Below, piece by piece: positions 19,368 through 28,619 of a DNA stretch of 64,000 nt. Numbering within the stretch: position 1 is the first letter of the stretch; each line of letters starts with the position of its first letter. The DNA comes from Limisphaera sp026417315 (GTDB taxonomy: Bacteria; Verrucomicrobiota; Verrucomicrobiia; Limisphaerales; Limisphaeraceae), in the NCBI RefSeq assembly GCF_049537125.1, contig NZ_JBMVQY010000001.1, positions 620,001 to 684,000 of the forward strand, read 5' to 3'. The notes beneath the pieces are model-generated. The model saw only the letters and a program-made list of their open reading frames with translations. It did not search any database and was not told the DNA's origin. A program made the translations under genes and the position numbers.

Positions 19368-19422
19368 TTGGACAAGCTCCGAAGGACCCGTTACGTTCGC
19401 TGGCCCGTTTCCCGGCCCCATC

Positions 19423-21294
19423 TCAGCCCCCCGGCATCAGTTTTTCGAAATCCGCCACCTGCCCGCCATCCAGACAACAGGTGATGATTTCGCGGCCCAA
19501 CGGGTCCAGGTCCGGCACCAGAAACTCTCGCAGACACTTCTCGAAGAACGCCCGCAGGATGGCCGCCCCGCGGTCATAGGCCTCTTCGCCCACCTCCGGC
19601 TGCGTTTCGACCTGCAGGAACCAGCGGGCAATCGGGACGCCCTCCACCTGCAGTTGATGCAACGTGTAGCCGAGCAGGGGACACCGCGCCGGCCGGAGCT
19701 GGTCGGGCCGAAACCGCGCCACGCCCCGGCGCGCCAGGTATTCCCGGGCGATCCACTGTGGCATGAACCCGACCCGCCAGGCGCCAATGTGCTGGTTGGG
19801 GCACAGAATGTGCCGCGTTCGGGGACTGTCGAGGAACTGACGCAACAGGAGGTTGGCCTGATCCACTTTGCGCCCGGTGGCGAAGGGCCAGTAGGAGCCG
19901 ACCCCTTCGCTGGACATGCCCTCCGTCTCGACGATGCTGGGGTTCGCGTGACCCCGGGGGGAAACCAGCCGCCACAACCACGCCAGCGCCGGTGGCAGGA
20001 TGTGAAACATCCCGAGAATCCCATACGTGGGCTTCTGCCGCGTGCACGGCGGCGTGCGCACCCCGAAGCTCCGGATGTCCACCGTGACCGGACCGTCCAC
20101 CACCCCCGGATAAATCTTGCGCGGGATGATCACGCGGGGGTTGGGACAGCGCACTCCCGGCGCGTCTTCGATGTGTTCCCAGATCAGGGCCCGGCTGCGC
20201 GGCACCGCGTCGATGTTGAGGAACAACAGGGGCACCGGCGGCTCGGCACATAGTTTCTCCAGGTGGACGTCCGTGCCGTAGTGTTCGATGTGATTGACGC
20301 GGACAAACCACGCACTCTCCGCGTCCATCAAGGTGAGCTTTCCATCCCCGCCCTGGACGGAGGGATGACAGAGCGCCATGTCGTCGGTGACCGCCCGCAG
20401 TTCGCAGGCCCGCGGGATTTGGACGTAGCGGCGTTCGCCGGTCAGAAGATTCTCGCCCAGCAACAGGCGTCCGTCCGGCTCCCGGTGCATGTGCTCGAGC
20501 ATCTCGCTCTTGCCGCCCCCGCTGGCCCCCTCGTGCATGATCGTGACCACGTTGTCGTATGGCGTGATCACCTGCACCGTCGAGCAGTGATTGGTCACCC
20601 AGCCCTCGCGTTCGCCGAGACCCAGCAAGACCCCGTAGATGCCCTTCTTGGCACTCGGCCCCGGATAGAGGTTGTACGAAAACAGCTCGTGCAGACCGTC
20701 CCGCCGGTTGTGGACAACCACCTGACGGCCCTGGAAGTGGGTATGGCGAAAGGGTGGCGCGACGTAAATCACGGCCCGGGGGCGAAAGTCCGGGCGGAGT
20801 TCATCCCGGCGCAGAATTCCCTGAAGCAGGGCCAGTCCCAGCGCGAAGAACCCCGCGTTGGCCGGCGCGATCACCAGCGCATCCAGTCCCACCCCGGGGC
20901 CGCCCGCGTGAAAGCCGAACATCGCCAGTTCCTGCTGCCTCAGCCAGTCAAACGTCGCCTGGCGCAACGGAGCAAAACTGGTCCCGAAACGCTGCCGAAA
21001 GGTGGTCTTGTCCGTCGGGGTGTCATCGCCGATCACCATGCAGTCCGGATCCCGCCGGCGCATGTACGGCTCGGTGTAATTCGCGCAAACTCCGTTGCGC
21101 ACCCGGGCCACCGTCGCTTCCACCACCCTGCCCCGACCCGGCACCTCGTACGCAACCTCGAACCAGTCCGAACCCGGCCCGCCACAAGCCAGGTCCACCA
21201 GCTCCTCCGTCGTCTCGGCGATGATCAGCCGCGGACAGGCCGCCAGAATCTCGGCCGCCTCCGGCGGCGGATGATACACGTCGAACTCTCGCAT
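19423..21294 (-). CDS. PEPCK-like P-loop protein (resembles DUF4914)
   Basis: 623-residue soluble protein. The clearest motif is a P-loop HEGASGGGKSEML with Walker A at residues 256-263, set within a phosphoenolpyruvate-carboxykinase-like context (Asp-rich VTDDMALCHPS after it, then DGKLTLMDAESAWFVRVNH). From memory it resembles the poorly characterised DUF4914 family of PEPCK-like proteins; this was not checked. It heads the leftward operon, with a start at ATG 21294 and a weak AGGA upstream. A kinase or carboxykinase-like reaction is possible but not shown. Confidence 0.6.
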   Translation of the reverse strand: MREFDVYHPPPEAAEILAACPRLIIAETTEELVDLACGGPGSDWFEVAYEVPGRGRVVEATVARVRNGVCANYTEPYMRRRDPDCMVIGDDTPTDKTTFRQRFGTSFAPLRQATFDWLRQQELAMFGFHAGGPGVGLDALVIAPANAGFFALGLALLQGILRRDELRPDFRPRAVIYVAPPFRHTHFQGRQVVVHNRRDGLHELFSYNLYPGPSAKKGIYGVLLGLGEREGWVTNHCSTVQVITPYDNVVTIMHEGASGGGKSEMLEHMHREPDGRLLLGENLLTGERRYVQIPRACELRAVTDDMALCHPSVQGGDGKLTLMDAESAWFVRVNHIEHYGTDVHLEKLCAEPPVPLLFLNIDAVPRSRALIWEHIEDAPGVRCPNPRVIIPRKIYPGVVDGPVTVDIRSFGVRTPPCTRQKPTYGILGMFHILPPALAWLWRLVSPRGHANPSIVETEGMSSEGVGSYWPFATGRKVDQANLLLRQFLDSPRTRHILCPNQHIGAWRVGFMPQWIAREYLARRGVARFRPDQLRPARCPLLGYTLHQLQVEGVPIARWFLQVETQPEVGEEAYDRGAAILRAFFEKCLREFLVPDLDPLGREIITCCLDGGQVADFEKLMPGG

Positions 21295-22110
21295 GGGTTT
21301 CTTCGTCCTGCTCCAGCCTCGTCAGGATCACGGAAACTCGCCGGCGGCGCAAGATGAGCCCCGGACACAACACCACCGTCCATACCGGGACCGATGAGTG
21401 TCCACCCTCCGGGCAGCGTTCCTGATGCCCCCACACCCCGCGGCGACCGTCCCCTGACCGGAACCGCCGCCGAGCTTAGCGCAGCCGTGGACAACCTGTC
21501 AAATGAAGCACCTCCCAACGCCGCATCCCTCCGGTCTGATTTACGGGCACCGGCTCGCGGCCCGACCCGGCGACTCCTTCATCCCACGCGCTGAGCCCTG
21601 GCCGGCGCATCAAGGCCGAGGCAGGTGATGAGTCGGGCCTTTTCCTGGCGCTTGGCCGAAGGGCCCGGCGGGCTCATCCGGGAACGACACTTCTCGGAAA
21701 CGCCTGGCCGTCTTGCCTGCCCTGAGCCAGGACGGCCGGGTTGTCGGGCTTCAGCCCGCCAAAGCTCGAAAGCCCCACTGCCAAGGTAAGCAAGCCAGTT
21801 GGCGCACGGATTCGAGGTGCAGGGTGCGCCAGGTGCGGTGTCCGCGCGGCCTGGCGAGCCCTGGCCCGCTCCGCAGCCTCAATGGACTGTCATCAGAGGG
21901 CCGGGTCACCAGGGCCCGCGCCACCGACCAGCCGATTGGCGAGACTGCACGTCCCTTACAGGGCCGGAGCTGCGCAAACCCACCACGGTTCGAACCCCGA
22001 GCCGGCGCGACAATCCCCGACCGCGATGACCCCTTCCCGGAGTGTTCGATTTTGGCCCTGCAAAGGTCGCGCCCCTGCGCGGTGATTTCGCCCCACGGCT
22101 CGGTTGCCGT
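21295..22110. other. long gene-free spacer
   Basis: About 815 bases with no credible gene. It contains a small palindrome CGGGC-TTCA-GCCCG near 21744-21757, of the dispersed GGCTTCAGCC type. Apparent frames are GC artefacts. Confidence 0.4.
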
Positions 22111-22896
22111 TCACGCCGCGGGCGACCCGAAGTAGTGCTCGCGGAGCGGGCGGAGGTATCGATCGCTCAGGGTGGTCAGGATCTCGCGGGCCAGGGTGAA
22201 CTGATCGGACAACTGTTGCAGCACCGTTGAGGACCACGGCGCGTCCGCCTGCCGCGCCGCCAACCGGTAAAAGTATCGCCCCTCTCGTTCGTAGTCCGCC
22301 AGAGAGCGCCCCTGGGAGAAACGGCGGCGCACCCCCTGCAAAAGTTGCGACAGGTGATCCGGAAAGACGCCCGTCAGGAACAGCGCCAGGTCGCCGATGC
22401 GCTTGTAAATCCGCGGACGCCACTCGGGAGCCACCAGATGACAGACCGCTACCATGTCGTCGAGGTTGAGATCGCTGAACCGGCGTTTGCGCCAGAGCCC
22501 CCGCTCCTTCCAGTAGAGCGTGCCGGAGTGCGTCCGCACAAAGGAGCACAGCAGGTCCACAAGGTAGTCGAAGATGCCCGGCTGATCGAGCAGCGCCCGC
22601 GCTTGCGAGCCGGCAAACACCGGGATGCGATGGCCGGCGTCCCGTTCATAGACCAGCCCGTGCGCCTCCAGGTCCCGTCGCACCCGGCGGAGCAACACCG
22701 TGAAAAGCAGGCGCGGGGAGATGCGCACGAGGGCCTCTTTCTCCTGCAGCAGGCGATCCACCAGGCGCGGGTCATCCAGCATCGGCGCCACCAGATCCGG
22801 TTTGTCCCGCAGCAGCTCGACCACCCGGTCGTGGTCCTTGCGGTGCGTCACGACGGTTTCGACGACAAACTGCAAATCGGAGTCACTCCAATGCAT
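22111..22896 (-). CDS. conserved-looking hypothetical protein, mostly helical
   Basis: 261 residues, not recognised. It reads as a real protein: balanced composition, Leu-rich amphipathic helices (FVVETVVTHRKDHDRVVELL, DDPRLVDRLLQEKEALV) and a central basic-aromatic segment (GTLYWKERGLWRKRRF). No signal peptide, membrane span or catalytic motif is visible. The start is placed at ATG 22896; upstream in-frame codons overlap the mutS promoter region and look non-coding. It is divergent from mutS with 143 bases between. Confidence 0.55.
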   Translation of the reverse strand: MHWSDSDLQFVVETVVTHRKDHDRVVELLRDKPDLVAPMLDDPRLVDRLLQEKEALVRISPRLLFTVLLRRVRRDLEAHGLVYERDAGHRIPVFAGSQARALLDQPGIFDYLVDLLCSFVRTHSGTLYWKERGLWRKRRFSDLNLDDMVAVCHLVAPEWRPRIYKRIGDLALFLTGVFPDHLSQLLQGVRRRFSQGRSLADYEREGRYFYRLAARQADAPWSSTVLQQLSDQFTLAREILTTLSDRYLRPLREHYFGSPAA

Positions 22897-23003
22897 GACT
22901 CTGCAATCCCGTTGTCCGTCCGCGTCCTCCGTGAGCGCAAGGTACCATCCGGCACCGCACGGGTGCAACAGCCAGCGCTCCGTCCACCGGCCCGGCAATC
23001 GCC

Positions 23004-23032
23004 TTGCCCTGGCCGCTGCCCCGGGAAAAAAT
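23004..23032 (+). promoter_or_regulatory. putative mutS promoter
   Basis: TTGCCC (23004-23009), 17-base spacer, AAAAAT (23027-23032), seven bases before the ATG at 23040. The predicted transcript is leaderless. Confidence 0.35.
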
Positions 23033-23039
23033 CGCAGCA

Positions 23040-25730
23040 ATGGTCGGCAACACCGCACTTACGCCCATGATGGCGCAGTATCGCCGGATCAAGGGCGAAC
23101 TGCCCCGGGACGCCCTGTTGTTGTTCCGGTTGGGCGACTTTTACGAGATGTTTTTCGAGGACGCCCAGGTCGGAGCGCGCATTCTGGGCCTGGCCCTGAC
23201 GCGTCGCAACGGCGTGCCGATGTGCGGCCTGCCCTACCATGCCGCGTCCACCTACATCGGCCGGCTGTTGCGGGCCGGATACAAGGTCGCGCTCTGCGAT
23301 CAGCTCGAGGAAGCCAGGCCCGGCAAGCTGGTCAAACGCGAGGTCACCGCCATCCTGACTCCGGGCACCCACTTTGACGAACGGCTGCTGACGCAGGAGC
23401 AGAACAATTTCCTGGCGGCGGTCTGCCCCGGCACCGAGCGCTTCGGTCTGGCGGTGGTGGACCTGACCACCGGCGAGTTTCGCGCGACCGAGTTGGAGGA
23501 TCTTTCGGCCCTGTTGACGGAACTGGAACGGCTGCGGCCGGCCGAGATCATCCTGCCGCAAGAGGCCGCCACCCTGCGGGCGCAGCTGCTCGGGGAAACG
23601 CCCGTCGACGCCTCTGCCGGGACACCGTCCCGGTCCGGCACCGAGATCGGCGCACCGCGACCCACCCGATTCGGCTGGGTGGTCAATCCGCACGAAGACT
23701 GGGCCTTCGCGCCCGAGACCGCCCAGTTTGCCCTGCGGGACCACTTCCGGGTGGCCACTCTGGACGGGTTCGGTCTGAAAGGCCGCCCCTGGGCGACCGG
23801 GGCCGCGGGCGCCATTTTGCATTACCTGACGCAGCATCTGCATCGCGACGTGCGGCATCTGACGCAACTGTCCTTTTACCAGCGCGGCGATTTCCTGGGC
23901 CTGGACACCGCAACCTTGCGGCACCTGGAGGTGCTCGAGCCGTTGCATCGGGATGCACCCCGACAGGCCTGCCTCTACGGCGCGATCAATCGCACCGTCA
24001 CGCCCATGGGGGCCCGACGACTGCGGGACTGGCTTTCGCAGCCGCTGGCCACGCTGGCTCCCATTCATCAGCGCCAACAGGCCATTCAGGCCTTCCTCGA
24101 TCATCCCGGCACTCTGGACGCGTTCCGCCGGCAACTGGCGGAGGTCCGGGATCTGGAACGAACGCTGAGCCGTCTGAGCGCCGGCAGCGGCAACGCGCGG
24201 GACCTGGTCGCCCTCCGCCTGGCTCTGGAGCAATTCCCCGCACTGCGCGAGCAGTTGCTCGGACTGCGATGCGCTCCCTCGGCCGAGGCTGCCTTGCCGC
24301 TGGGCGAACCCGCCCCCGCCCCCGTCGTGCCACCCCTGCTCCAGACCCTGGCCGGCCAACTGGTGCCCCTGCCCGAGCTGGTGGATCTTATTCAGCAGGC
24401 CATCGTGGACGATCCGCCCCTGTCCGTCAAAGAAGGCGGCCTGATCCGCGACGGCTTCGATCCCGCCCTGGACGAGCTGCGCCGGGCGATGCGCGAGGGC
24501 AAGGAATGGATCGCCCGGTACCAGGCCGAGGAAATCCAGCGCACCGGCATTCCCTCCCTGAAGGTCCGATACAACTCGGTGTTCGGCTATTACATCGAGG
24601 TGACGCGCGCGAATCTGGACCGCGTGCCGTCGCATTACCAGCGCAAGCAGACCATCGCCAACGGCGAACGGTTCATAACGCCCGAACTGAAGGACATCGA
24701 GGCCCGCATCCTGGGCGCCGAAGAGCGCAGTCTCAAACTCGAATACGAACTGTTCCAACAGATCCGGGAACGGGTGCTGGCCCATCTGGTCCCGTTGCAA
24801 CAAGCCGCCGCGGCGCTGGCCCAAGCCGACGTGCTGGCCGCCCTGGCTGAAACCGCCCGGGTGCACCAGTACTGCCGCCCCGAGGTGCGGGATGAAGGCC
24901 TGATTCAGATTCGCGACGGGCGCCACCCCGTGCTGGAACAAACGCTGTTGGACGAACGGTTCGTCCCCAACGACACCTGGCTGGCCAGCGGCCCGGCGGC
25001 CGGACGGGCCCAGGACGCCCCGGAAGGCCCGGCCGCCGGGGCCCCGCCCCAGATCGCGCTCATCACCGGACCGAACATGGCCGGCAAGAGCACCTACATT
25101 CGGCAGGTGGCTCTGCTGGTCCTGCTGGCGCACACGGGATCGTTCGTGCCTGCGCGATCGGCCCGCATCGATCTGGTGGACCGGCTCTTCACACGGATCG
25201 GGGCCTCGGACGATCTGACCCGCGGCCAGAGCACGTTCATGGTGGAGATGACGGAGACCGCCAACATCTTGCGACATGCCACGGCGCGAAGCCTCATCGT
25301 TCTGGACGAGGTCGGGCGCGGCACCAGCACCTTCGACGGATTGAGTCTGGCCTGGAGCATCGTCGAGTACATCCACAACCAAATCGGGGCCAAGACGCTC
25401 TTCGCCACGCATTATCACGAGCTCACGGAGTTGGCGGCCCGCCTGCCGCGGCTCAAGAATTACAATGTGGCAGTGCGGGAGTGGCGTGATCAGATCGTGT
25501 TTCTGCACAAGATCGTCGAGGGGGCCACGGACAAGAGTTACGGCATTCACGTCGCCCGGCTGGCCGGCGTGCCGCAGCCGGTGCTCGAACGGGCCAAGGT
25601 CATCTTGGCCAATCTGGAAGAGGCCGAGCTCAATCCGGACGGCACGCCCAAAACCATGTCGCGTCGCCAGCGGGATCGCGAAAAGCTGCGCCAACTGGCG
25701 CCGTTTACGCAGTTGGATCTCTTTGGCTAA
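23040..25730 (+). CDS. mutS: DNA mismatch repair protein MutS
   Basis: 896 residues; recognises mismatches and starts repair. The mismatch-wedge motif is GDFYEMF (32-38), with the lever and clamp regions next (VRYNSVFGYYIEVTRAN). The ATPase has Walker A GPNMAGKST (about 676-684), Walker B LIVLDEVGRGTSTFDG and the ATHYHEL switch. It ends TQLDLFG; the C-terminal extension is short. The ATG at 23040 is preferred because it sits seven bases after a -10-like box and leads directly into LTPMMAQYRRIK. Confidence 0.96.
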   Translation: MVGNTALTPMMAQYRRIKGELPRDALLLFRLGDFYEMFFEDAQVGARILGLALTRRNGVPMCGLPYHAASTYIGRLLRAGYKVALCDQLEEARPGKLVKREVTAILTPGTHFDERLLTQEQNNFLAAVCPGTERFGLAVVDLTTGEFRATELEDLSALLTELERLRPAEIILPQEAATLRAQLLGETPVDASAGTPSRSGTEIGAPRPTRFGWVVNPHEDWAFAPETAQFALRDHFRVATLDGFGLKGRPWATGAAGAILHYLTQHLHRDVRHLTQLSFYQRGDFLGLDTATLRHLEVLEPLHRDAPRQACLYGAINRTVTPMGARRLRDWLSQPLATLAPIHQRQQAIQAFLDHPGTLDAFRRQLAEVRDLERTLSRLSAGSGNARDLVALRLALEQFPALREQLLGLRCAPSAEAALPLGEPAPAPVVPPLLQTLAGQLVPLPELVDLIQQAIVDDPPLSVKEGGLIRDGFDPALDELRRAMREGKEWIARYQAEEIQRTGIPSLKVRYNSVFGYYIEVTRANLDRVPSHYQRKQTIANGERFITPELKDIEARILGAEERSLKLEYELFQQIRERVLAHLVPLQQAAAALAQADVLAALAETARVHQYCRPEVRDEGLIQIRDGRHPVLEQTLLDERFVPNDTWLASGPAAGRAQDAPEGPAAGAPPQIALITGPNMAGKSTYIRQVALLVLLAHTGSFVPARSARIDLVDRLFTRIGASDDLTRGQSTFMVEMTETANILRHATARSLIVLDEVGRGTSTFDGLSLAWSIVEYIHNQIGAKTLFATHYHELTELAARLPRLKNYNVAVREWRDQIVFLHKIVEGATDKSYGIHVARLAGVPQPVLERAKVILANLEEAELNPDGTPKTMSRRQRDREKLRQLAPFTQLDLFG

Positions 25731-26015
25731 CCGCAACGCCGGACCGGCCGCGGTGCGCGCCCGCCGGCCGCCTCGGCAGCGCCGCGTGCCGGTGGAGGTG
25801 GCCTGGCGCGCAAAGGAGGCGAACGGCTGGCCCGGGCCGGGCCGACTTCGAGGGCCGGGGCGCGTCATCGATCCCGGAACTTCCAGGGGTTCCCAGGATT
25901 CGCGCGCCCCGCTTATGCGGGTCCCCGGGCGGCCTTTGCCGGAGCTGGCGTGGACGACGTTCGTTTCCCCGGATTCCGCGGCCAGGACCGGTAACGAGCG
26001 AACGCGTTTTGCGCT
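25731..26015. other. spacer between mutS and the proC promoter
   Basis: GC-rich, without a credible gene, terminator or repeat that I can see. Confidence 0.4.
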
Positions 26016-26044
26016 TTGCCGCGGAGGGGCCGGCCTGCTACAAG
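26016..26044 (+). promoter_or_regulatory. putative proC promoter
   Basis: TTGCCG (26016-26021), 17-base spacer, TACAAG (26039-26044), seven bases before the proC ATG. A leaderless transcript is predicted. Confidence 0.45.
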
Positions 26045-26051
26045 ATCGGCC

Positions 26052-26879
26052 ATGCCTGCCAGATTGACCCTGGGCTTTGTGGGCACCGGCCAGATGGCGA
26101 CCGCGTTGGCGCGGGGATTTCTCCAGGCCCGTTTGCTGCGTCCGAGCCAGATCCTGGGCAGCGACCCGAGTGCCGAGGCACGCAAGCGCTTCAGCCAGGC
26201 CACCGGCGCCCGTGTGGTGGGGCGCAACCGGGAGCTGCCCCAAGCCGCCCAGGTGCTGGTGATCGCCACGAAGCCGGATCAGGTCGGCCCGGTGCTGCAG
26301 GAGCTGCGCGAGGGTGTTACGCCGCGTCATCTCGTGATCTCGATTGCCGCCGGGGTGCCGACGGCCCGGTTGGAAGCGGCCCTGCCCCCGCAGTCACGGG
26401 TCATTCGCGTGATGCCCAACACCCCCGCCCTGGTGGGCGCCTCGGCCACGGCCTTTTGCGCGGGGCGCCACGCCACCCGGGCGGACGAGGCACTGGTGGA
26501 GCGATTGTTCGCTGCGGTCGGCCTGGTCTTGCGGGTCAAGGAGAGTCTGATGGATGCCGTCACGGGGTTGAGCGGCAGCGGACCGGCCTACGTTTGCCAG
26601 TTCGTCGAGGCATTGACGGATGGGGGCGTGGCCTGCGGCCTGCCGCGCGAAACGGCCCGGCGACTGGCGGTACAAACCCTGTTGGGTACGGCGCGGATGT
26701 TGGTCGAAACCGGCATGCACCCGACCACGTTGAAAGAGATGGTCACCAGTCCCGGCGGAACCACCATCGAGGGTTTGCAGGCCCTGGCGCAGGGCGGCTT
26801 CCATGGGACGGTCATGAACGCCGTGCGTGTGGCCGCCGAGAAGGCGCATCGGCTGGGGCAGACGGCTTCGACGAACTGA
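26052..26879 (+). CDS. proC: pyrroline-5-carboxylate reductase
   Basis: 275 residues; the last step of proline synthesis (P5C to proline with NAD(P)H). It has a Rossmann start LGFVGTGQMATALARGFL, the VIATKPDQV segment, VMPNTPALVGASATAF and the C-terminal signature DAVTGLSGSGPAYV with VTSPGGTTIEGL. The ATG at 26052 fits the Rossmann start and the promoter spacing. The AI-2E-type permease follows after 28 bases, probably in the same transcript. Confidence 0.95.
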   Translation: MPARLTLGFVGTGQMATALARGFLQARLLRPSQILGSDPSAEARKRFSQATGARVVGRNRELPQAAQVLVIATKPDQVGPVLQELREGVTPRHLVISIAAGVPTARLEAALPPQSRVIRVMPNTPALVGASATAFCAGRHATRADEALVERLFAAVGLVLRVKESLMDAVTGLSGSGPAYVCQFVEALTDGGVACGLPRETARRLAVQTLLGTARMLVETGMHPTTLKEMVTSPGGTTIEGLQALAQGGFHGTVMNAVRVAAEKAHRLGQTASTN

Positions 26880-26907
26880 TCCGGAGCTCGCTTTCGCGAA
26901 ACGCTTC

Positions 26908-28167
26908 ATGGCCCTGCCACCTCCCACGCCCCTGCAATCGCGGCTGATCTGGGCTGCTCTGAGCGGTTTGGCCCTGGCGACCCTGGTGGGGTTGGTCGCC
27001 GCGTTGATCTGGGCGTTGGGCCGCGTGCTGGACGTGCTTTCCCCGGTGCTCTGGCCGCTGGCAGTCGCCGGCGTGCTCGCCTACCTGCTCGATCCGGTGG
27101 TGGACTGGCTGGAAGCACGGAGAATCCCGCGGGTGCGCGCGGTTTTGCTGGTGTTTTTGCTGGCGGTGACGTTGCTGGGGGGCGTGCTGGGCATCGCCGT
27201 GCCGCGGCTGGTGGTGCAGACGCGGCAGTTGATCGAGAATGTCCCGACGTTTGTGGCGCGGCTGGAAGCCCGGCTGCAACACTGGGCCACCCACCCACCG
27301 GCGGTGTTGGAGCAGACGCTGCGTCGGGCCGGGCTGCCCTGGTTCCGCCCGCCGGACACGGCTGAGCCGGCCGCCCCGCAGTCGGCCCCACCGCCTGCGC
27401 CCGCGCCCGGTCCGGCGCCGGAGCCCCCGCCGGGCCGCTGGTGGGACCAGCTCGACCCCTCCACCGTGCAGCGCGTGGCTGAATGGACCGGACGTGCCCT
27501 GCGCACGCTGGGCAACTGGCTGGCCGATCAACTCTCCCGGTTGACCGGTTTGTTCGGCATCGTCGCCGGTCTGGCCCTGATTCCGATCTACCTGTTCTAT
27601 CTGTTGGTGGAGAAACGCCGGATCACGGATTCCTGGACCCGCTACCTGCCGCTGCGGGATTCCCGGCTCAAGGAGGAAGTGGTGTTCATCCTTCGTTCGG
27701 TCAACGAGCATTTGATCGCCTTTTTCCGGGGCCAGGTGCTGGTGGCCATGTGCGACGGCGTCCTGTACGGGATCGGGTTTGCCCTGGTCGGGCTGCCGTA
27801 CGCGTTTCTCATCGGCGCCCTGGCGATGGTGCTGACGATCATCCCCTTCCTGGGGGCCATCGTGACCTGTTTTACCGCGCTCATCATTGCGCTGGTCAGT
27901 TTCGGGGACTGGCAACATCCCCTGATGGTCCTGCTGGTCTTCGGAATCGTGCAGGCCATCGAGGGCTACGTATTGCAGCCCCGCATCCTGGGCTCGCGGG
28001 TGGGGCTGCATCCCATGGTCATCATTGTGGCGATCATGACGGGAACCACCCTGCTGGGCGGACTGCTGGGCGCGATCCTGGCCATTCCCCTGGCGGCGGT
28101 GCTGCGCGTCTTGTTGATGCGCTATATCTGGGCGGCGCGAACCGGGGATTCGAACCGCCGGGCGTGA
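26908..28167 (+). CDS. AI-2E/PerM family membrane protein
   Basis: 419 residues with about eight membrane helices in the AI-2E transporter (PerM) pattern: two N-terminal helices, a long soluble loop, then LIPIYLFYLLVEKRRI, YGIGFALVGLPYAFLIGALA, IIPFLGAIVTCFTALII and IEGYVLQPRILGSRVGLHP. Substrate unknown; the family includes ion and peptide permeases as well as supposed autoinducer exporters. A Pro/Ala-rich tract (about residues 150-180) lengthens the soluble loop. It follows proC closely and converges on the DUF420 gene. Confidence 0.82.
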   Translation: MALPPPTPLQSRLIWAALSGLALATLVGLVAALIWALGRVLDVLSPVLWPLAVAGVLAYLLDPVVDWLEARRIPRVRAVLLVFLLAVTLLGGVLGIAVPRLVVQTRQLIENVPTFVARLEARLQHWATHPPAVLEQTLRRAGLPWFRPPDTAEPAAPQSAPPPAPAPGPAPEPPPGRWWDQLDPSTVQRVAEWTGRALRTLGNWLADQLSRLTGLFGIVAGLALIPIYLFYLLVEKRRITDSWTRYLPLRDSRLKEEVVFILRSVNEHLIAFFRGQVLVAMCDGVLYGIGFALVGLPYAFLIGALAMVLTIIPFLGAIVTCFTALIIALVSFGDWQHPLMVLLVFGIVQAIEGYVLQPRILGSRVGLHPMVIIVAIMTGTTLLGGLLGAILAIPLAAVLRVLLMRYIWAARTGDSNRRA

Positions 28168-28180
28168 AGCCCCGGTCCGA

Positions 28181-28615
28181 TCACCCGCCGCCGGTTTGCG
28201 GAAAGATTTGGTACAGCAGCAGATAGATCAGCACACCGGTCAGGGAGACATACAACCAGACCGGCCAAGTCCAGCGGGCCCAACGTCGGTGTGCCTCCCA
28301 CCTCTGTCGAAGCGCCAGGGTCACGGTAATCAGGACCATCGGCACAATCGCTGCGGCCAGCACGGTGTGGGTGAGGAGGATCCCGAGGTAAACGGGGCGA
28401 AACCATGCGGGATCACGGAAGACCGTTCGACCCGCGTGTGCATGGTAATAGAGGTAACTGACCAGGAAGAGCGCCGAGACCACCACCGCGGCCAGCATGC
28501 AGACGCGGTGCGCATCGCGGCGGCCGTGCCGGATCATGCGCAGGCCGGTAATCACCAGCGTGGCACTGGTGGCGTTCAACAGGGCATTGACCCACGGCAA
28601 GTCCTGGACACTCAT
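28181..28615 (-). CDS. DUF420-like membrane protein, cytochrome-oxidase associated
   Basis: 144 residues, four or five membrane helices starting PWVNALLNATSATLVITGL. Conserved-looking His are at 36, 58, 60, 83 and 109, and SYLYYHAHAG and GILLTHTVLAA match the DUF420/YozB pattern. These proteins are found with SCO and cytochrome c oxidase genes; a haem or copper role is suspected but unproven. It starts four bases after the SCO1 stop, so the pair is co-transcribed. Confidence 0.75.
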   Translation of the reverse strand: MSVQDLPWVNALLNATSATLVITGLRMIRHGRRDAHRVCMLAAVVVSALFLVSYLYYHAHAGRTVFRDPAWFRPVYLGILLTHTVLAAAIVPMVLITVTLALRQRWEAHRRWARWTWPVWLYVSLTGVLIYLLLYQIFPQTGGG

Positions 28616-28619
28616 GGGC

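Noticed and set aside
22848..26330. 1160-codon open frame antisense to mutS
   Set aside because: Shadow of mutS caused by codon bias; no protein features.
28150..28180. Hairpin CCGGG-CGTGAAGC-CCCGG between convergent genes
   Set aside because: Only five base pairs and no T run on either strand, so not called as a terminator.
28122..28200. tRNA-like sequence on the minus strand (GGTTCGAATCCCCGG with a CGCAAAC/GTTCGCG-like acceptor)
   Set aside because: The T-stem has a mismatch, the D arm and variable loop cannot be built, and the sequence is the coding end of the AI-2E-type gene; judged a chance resemblance.
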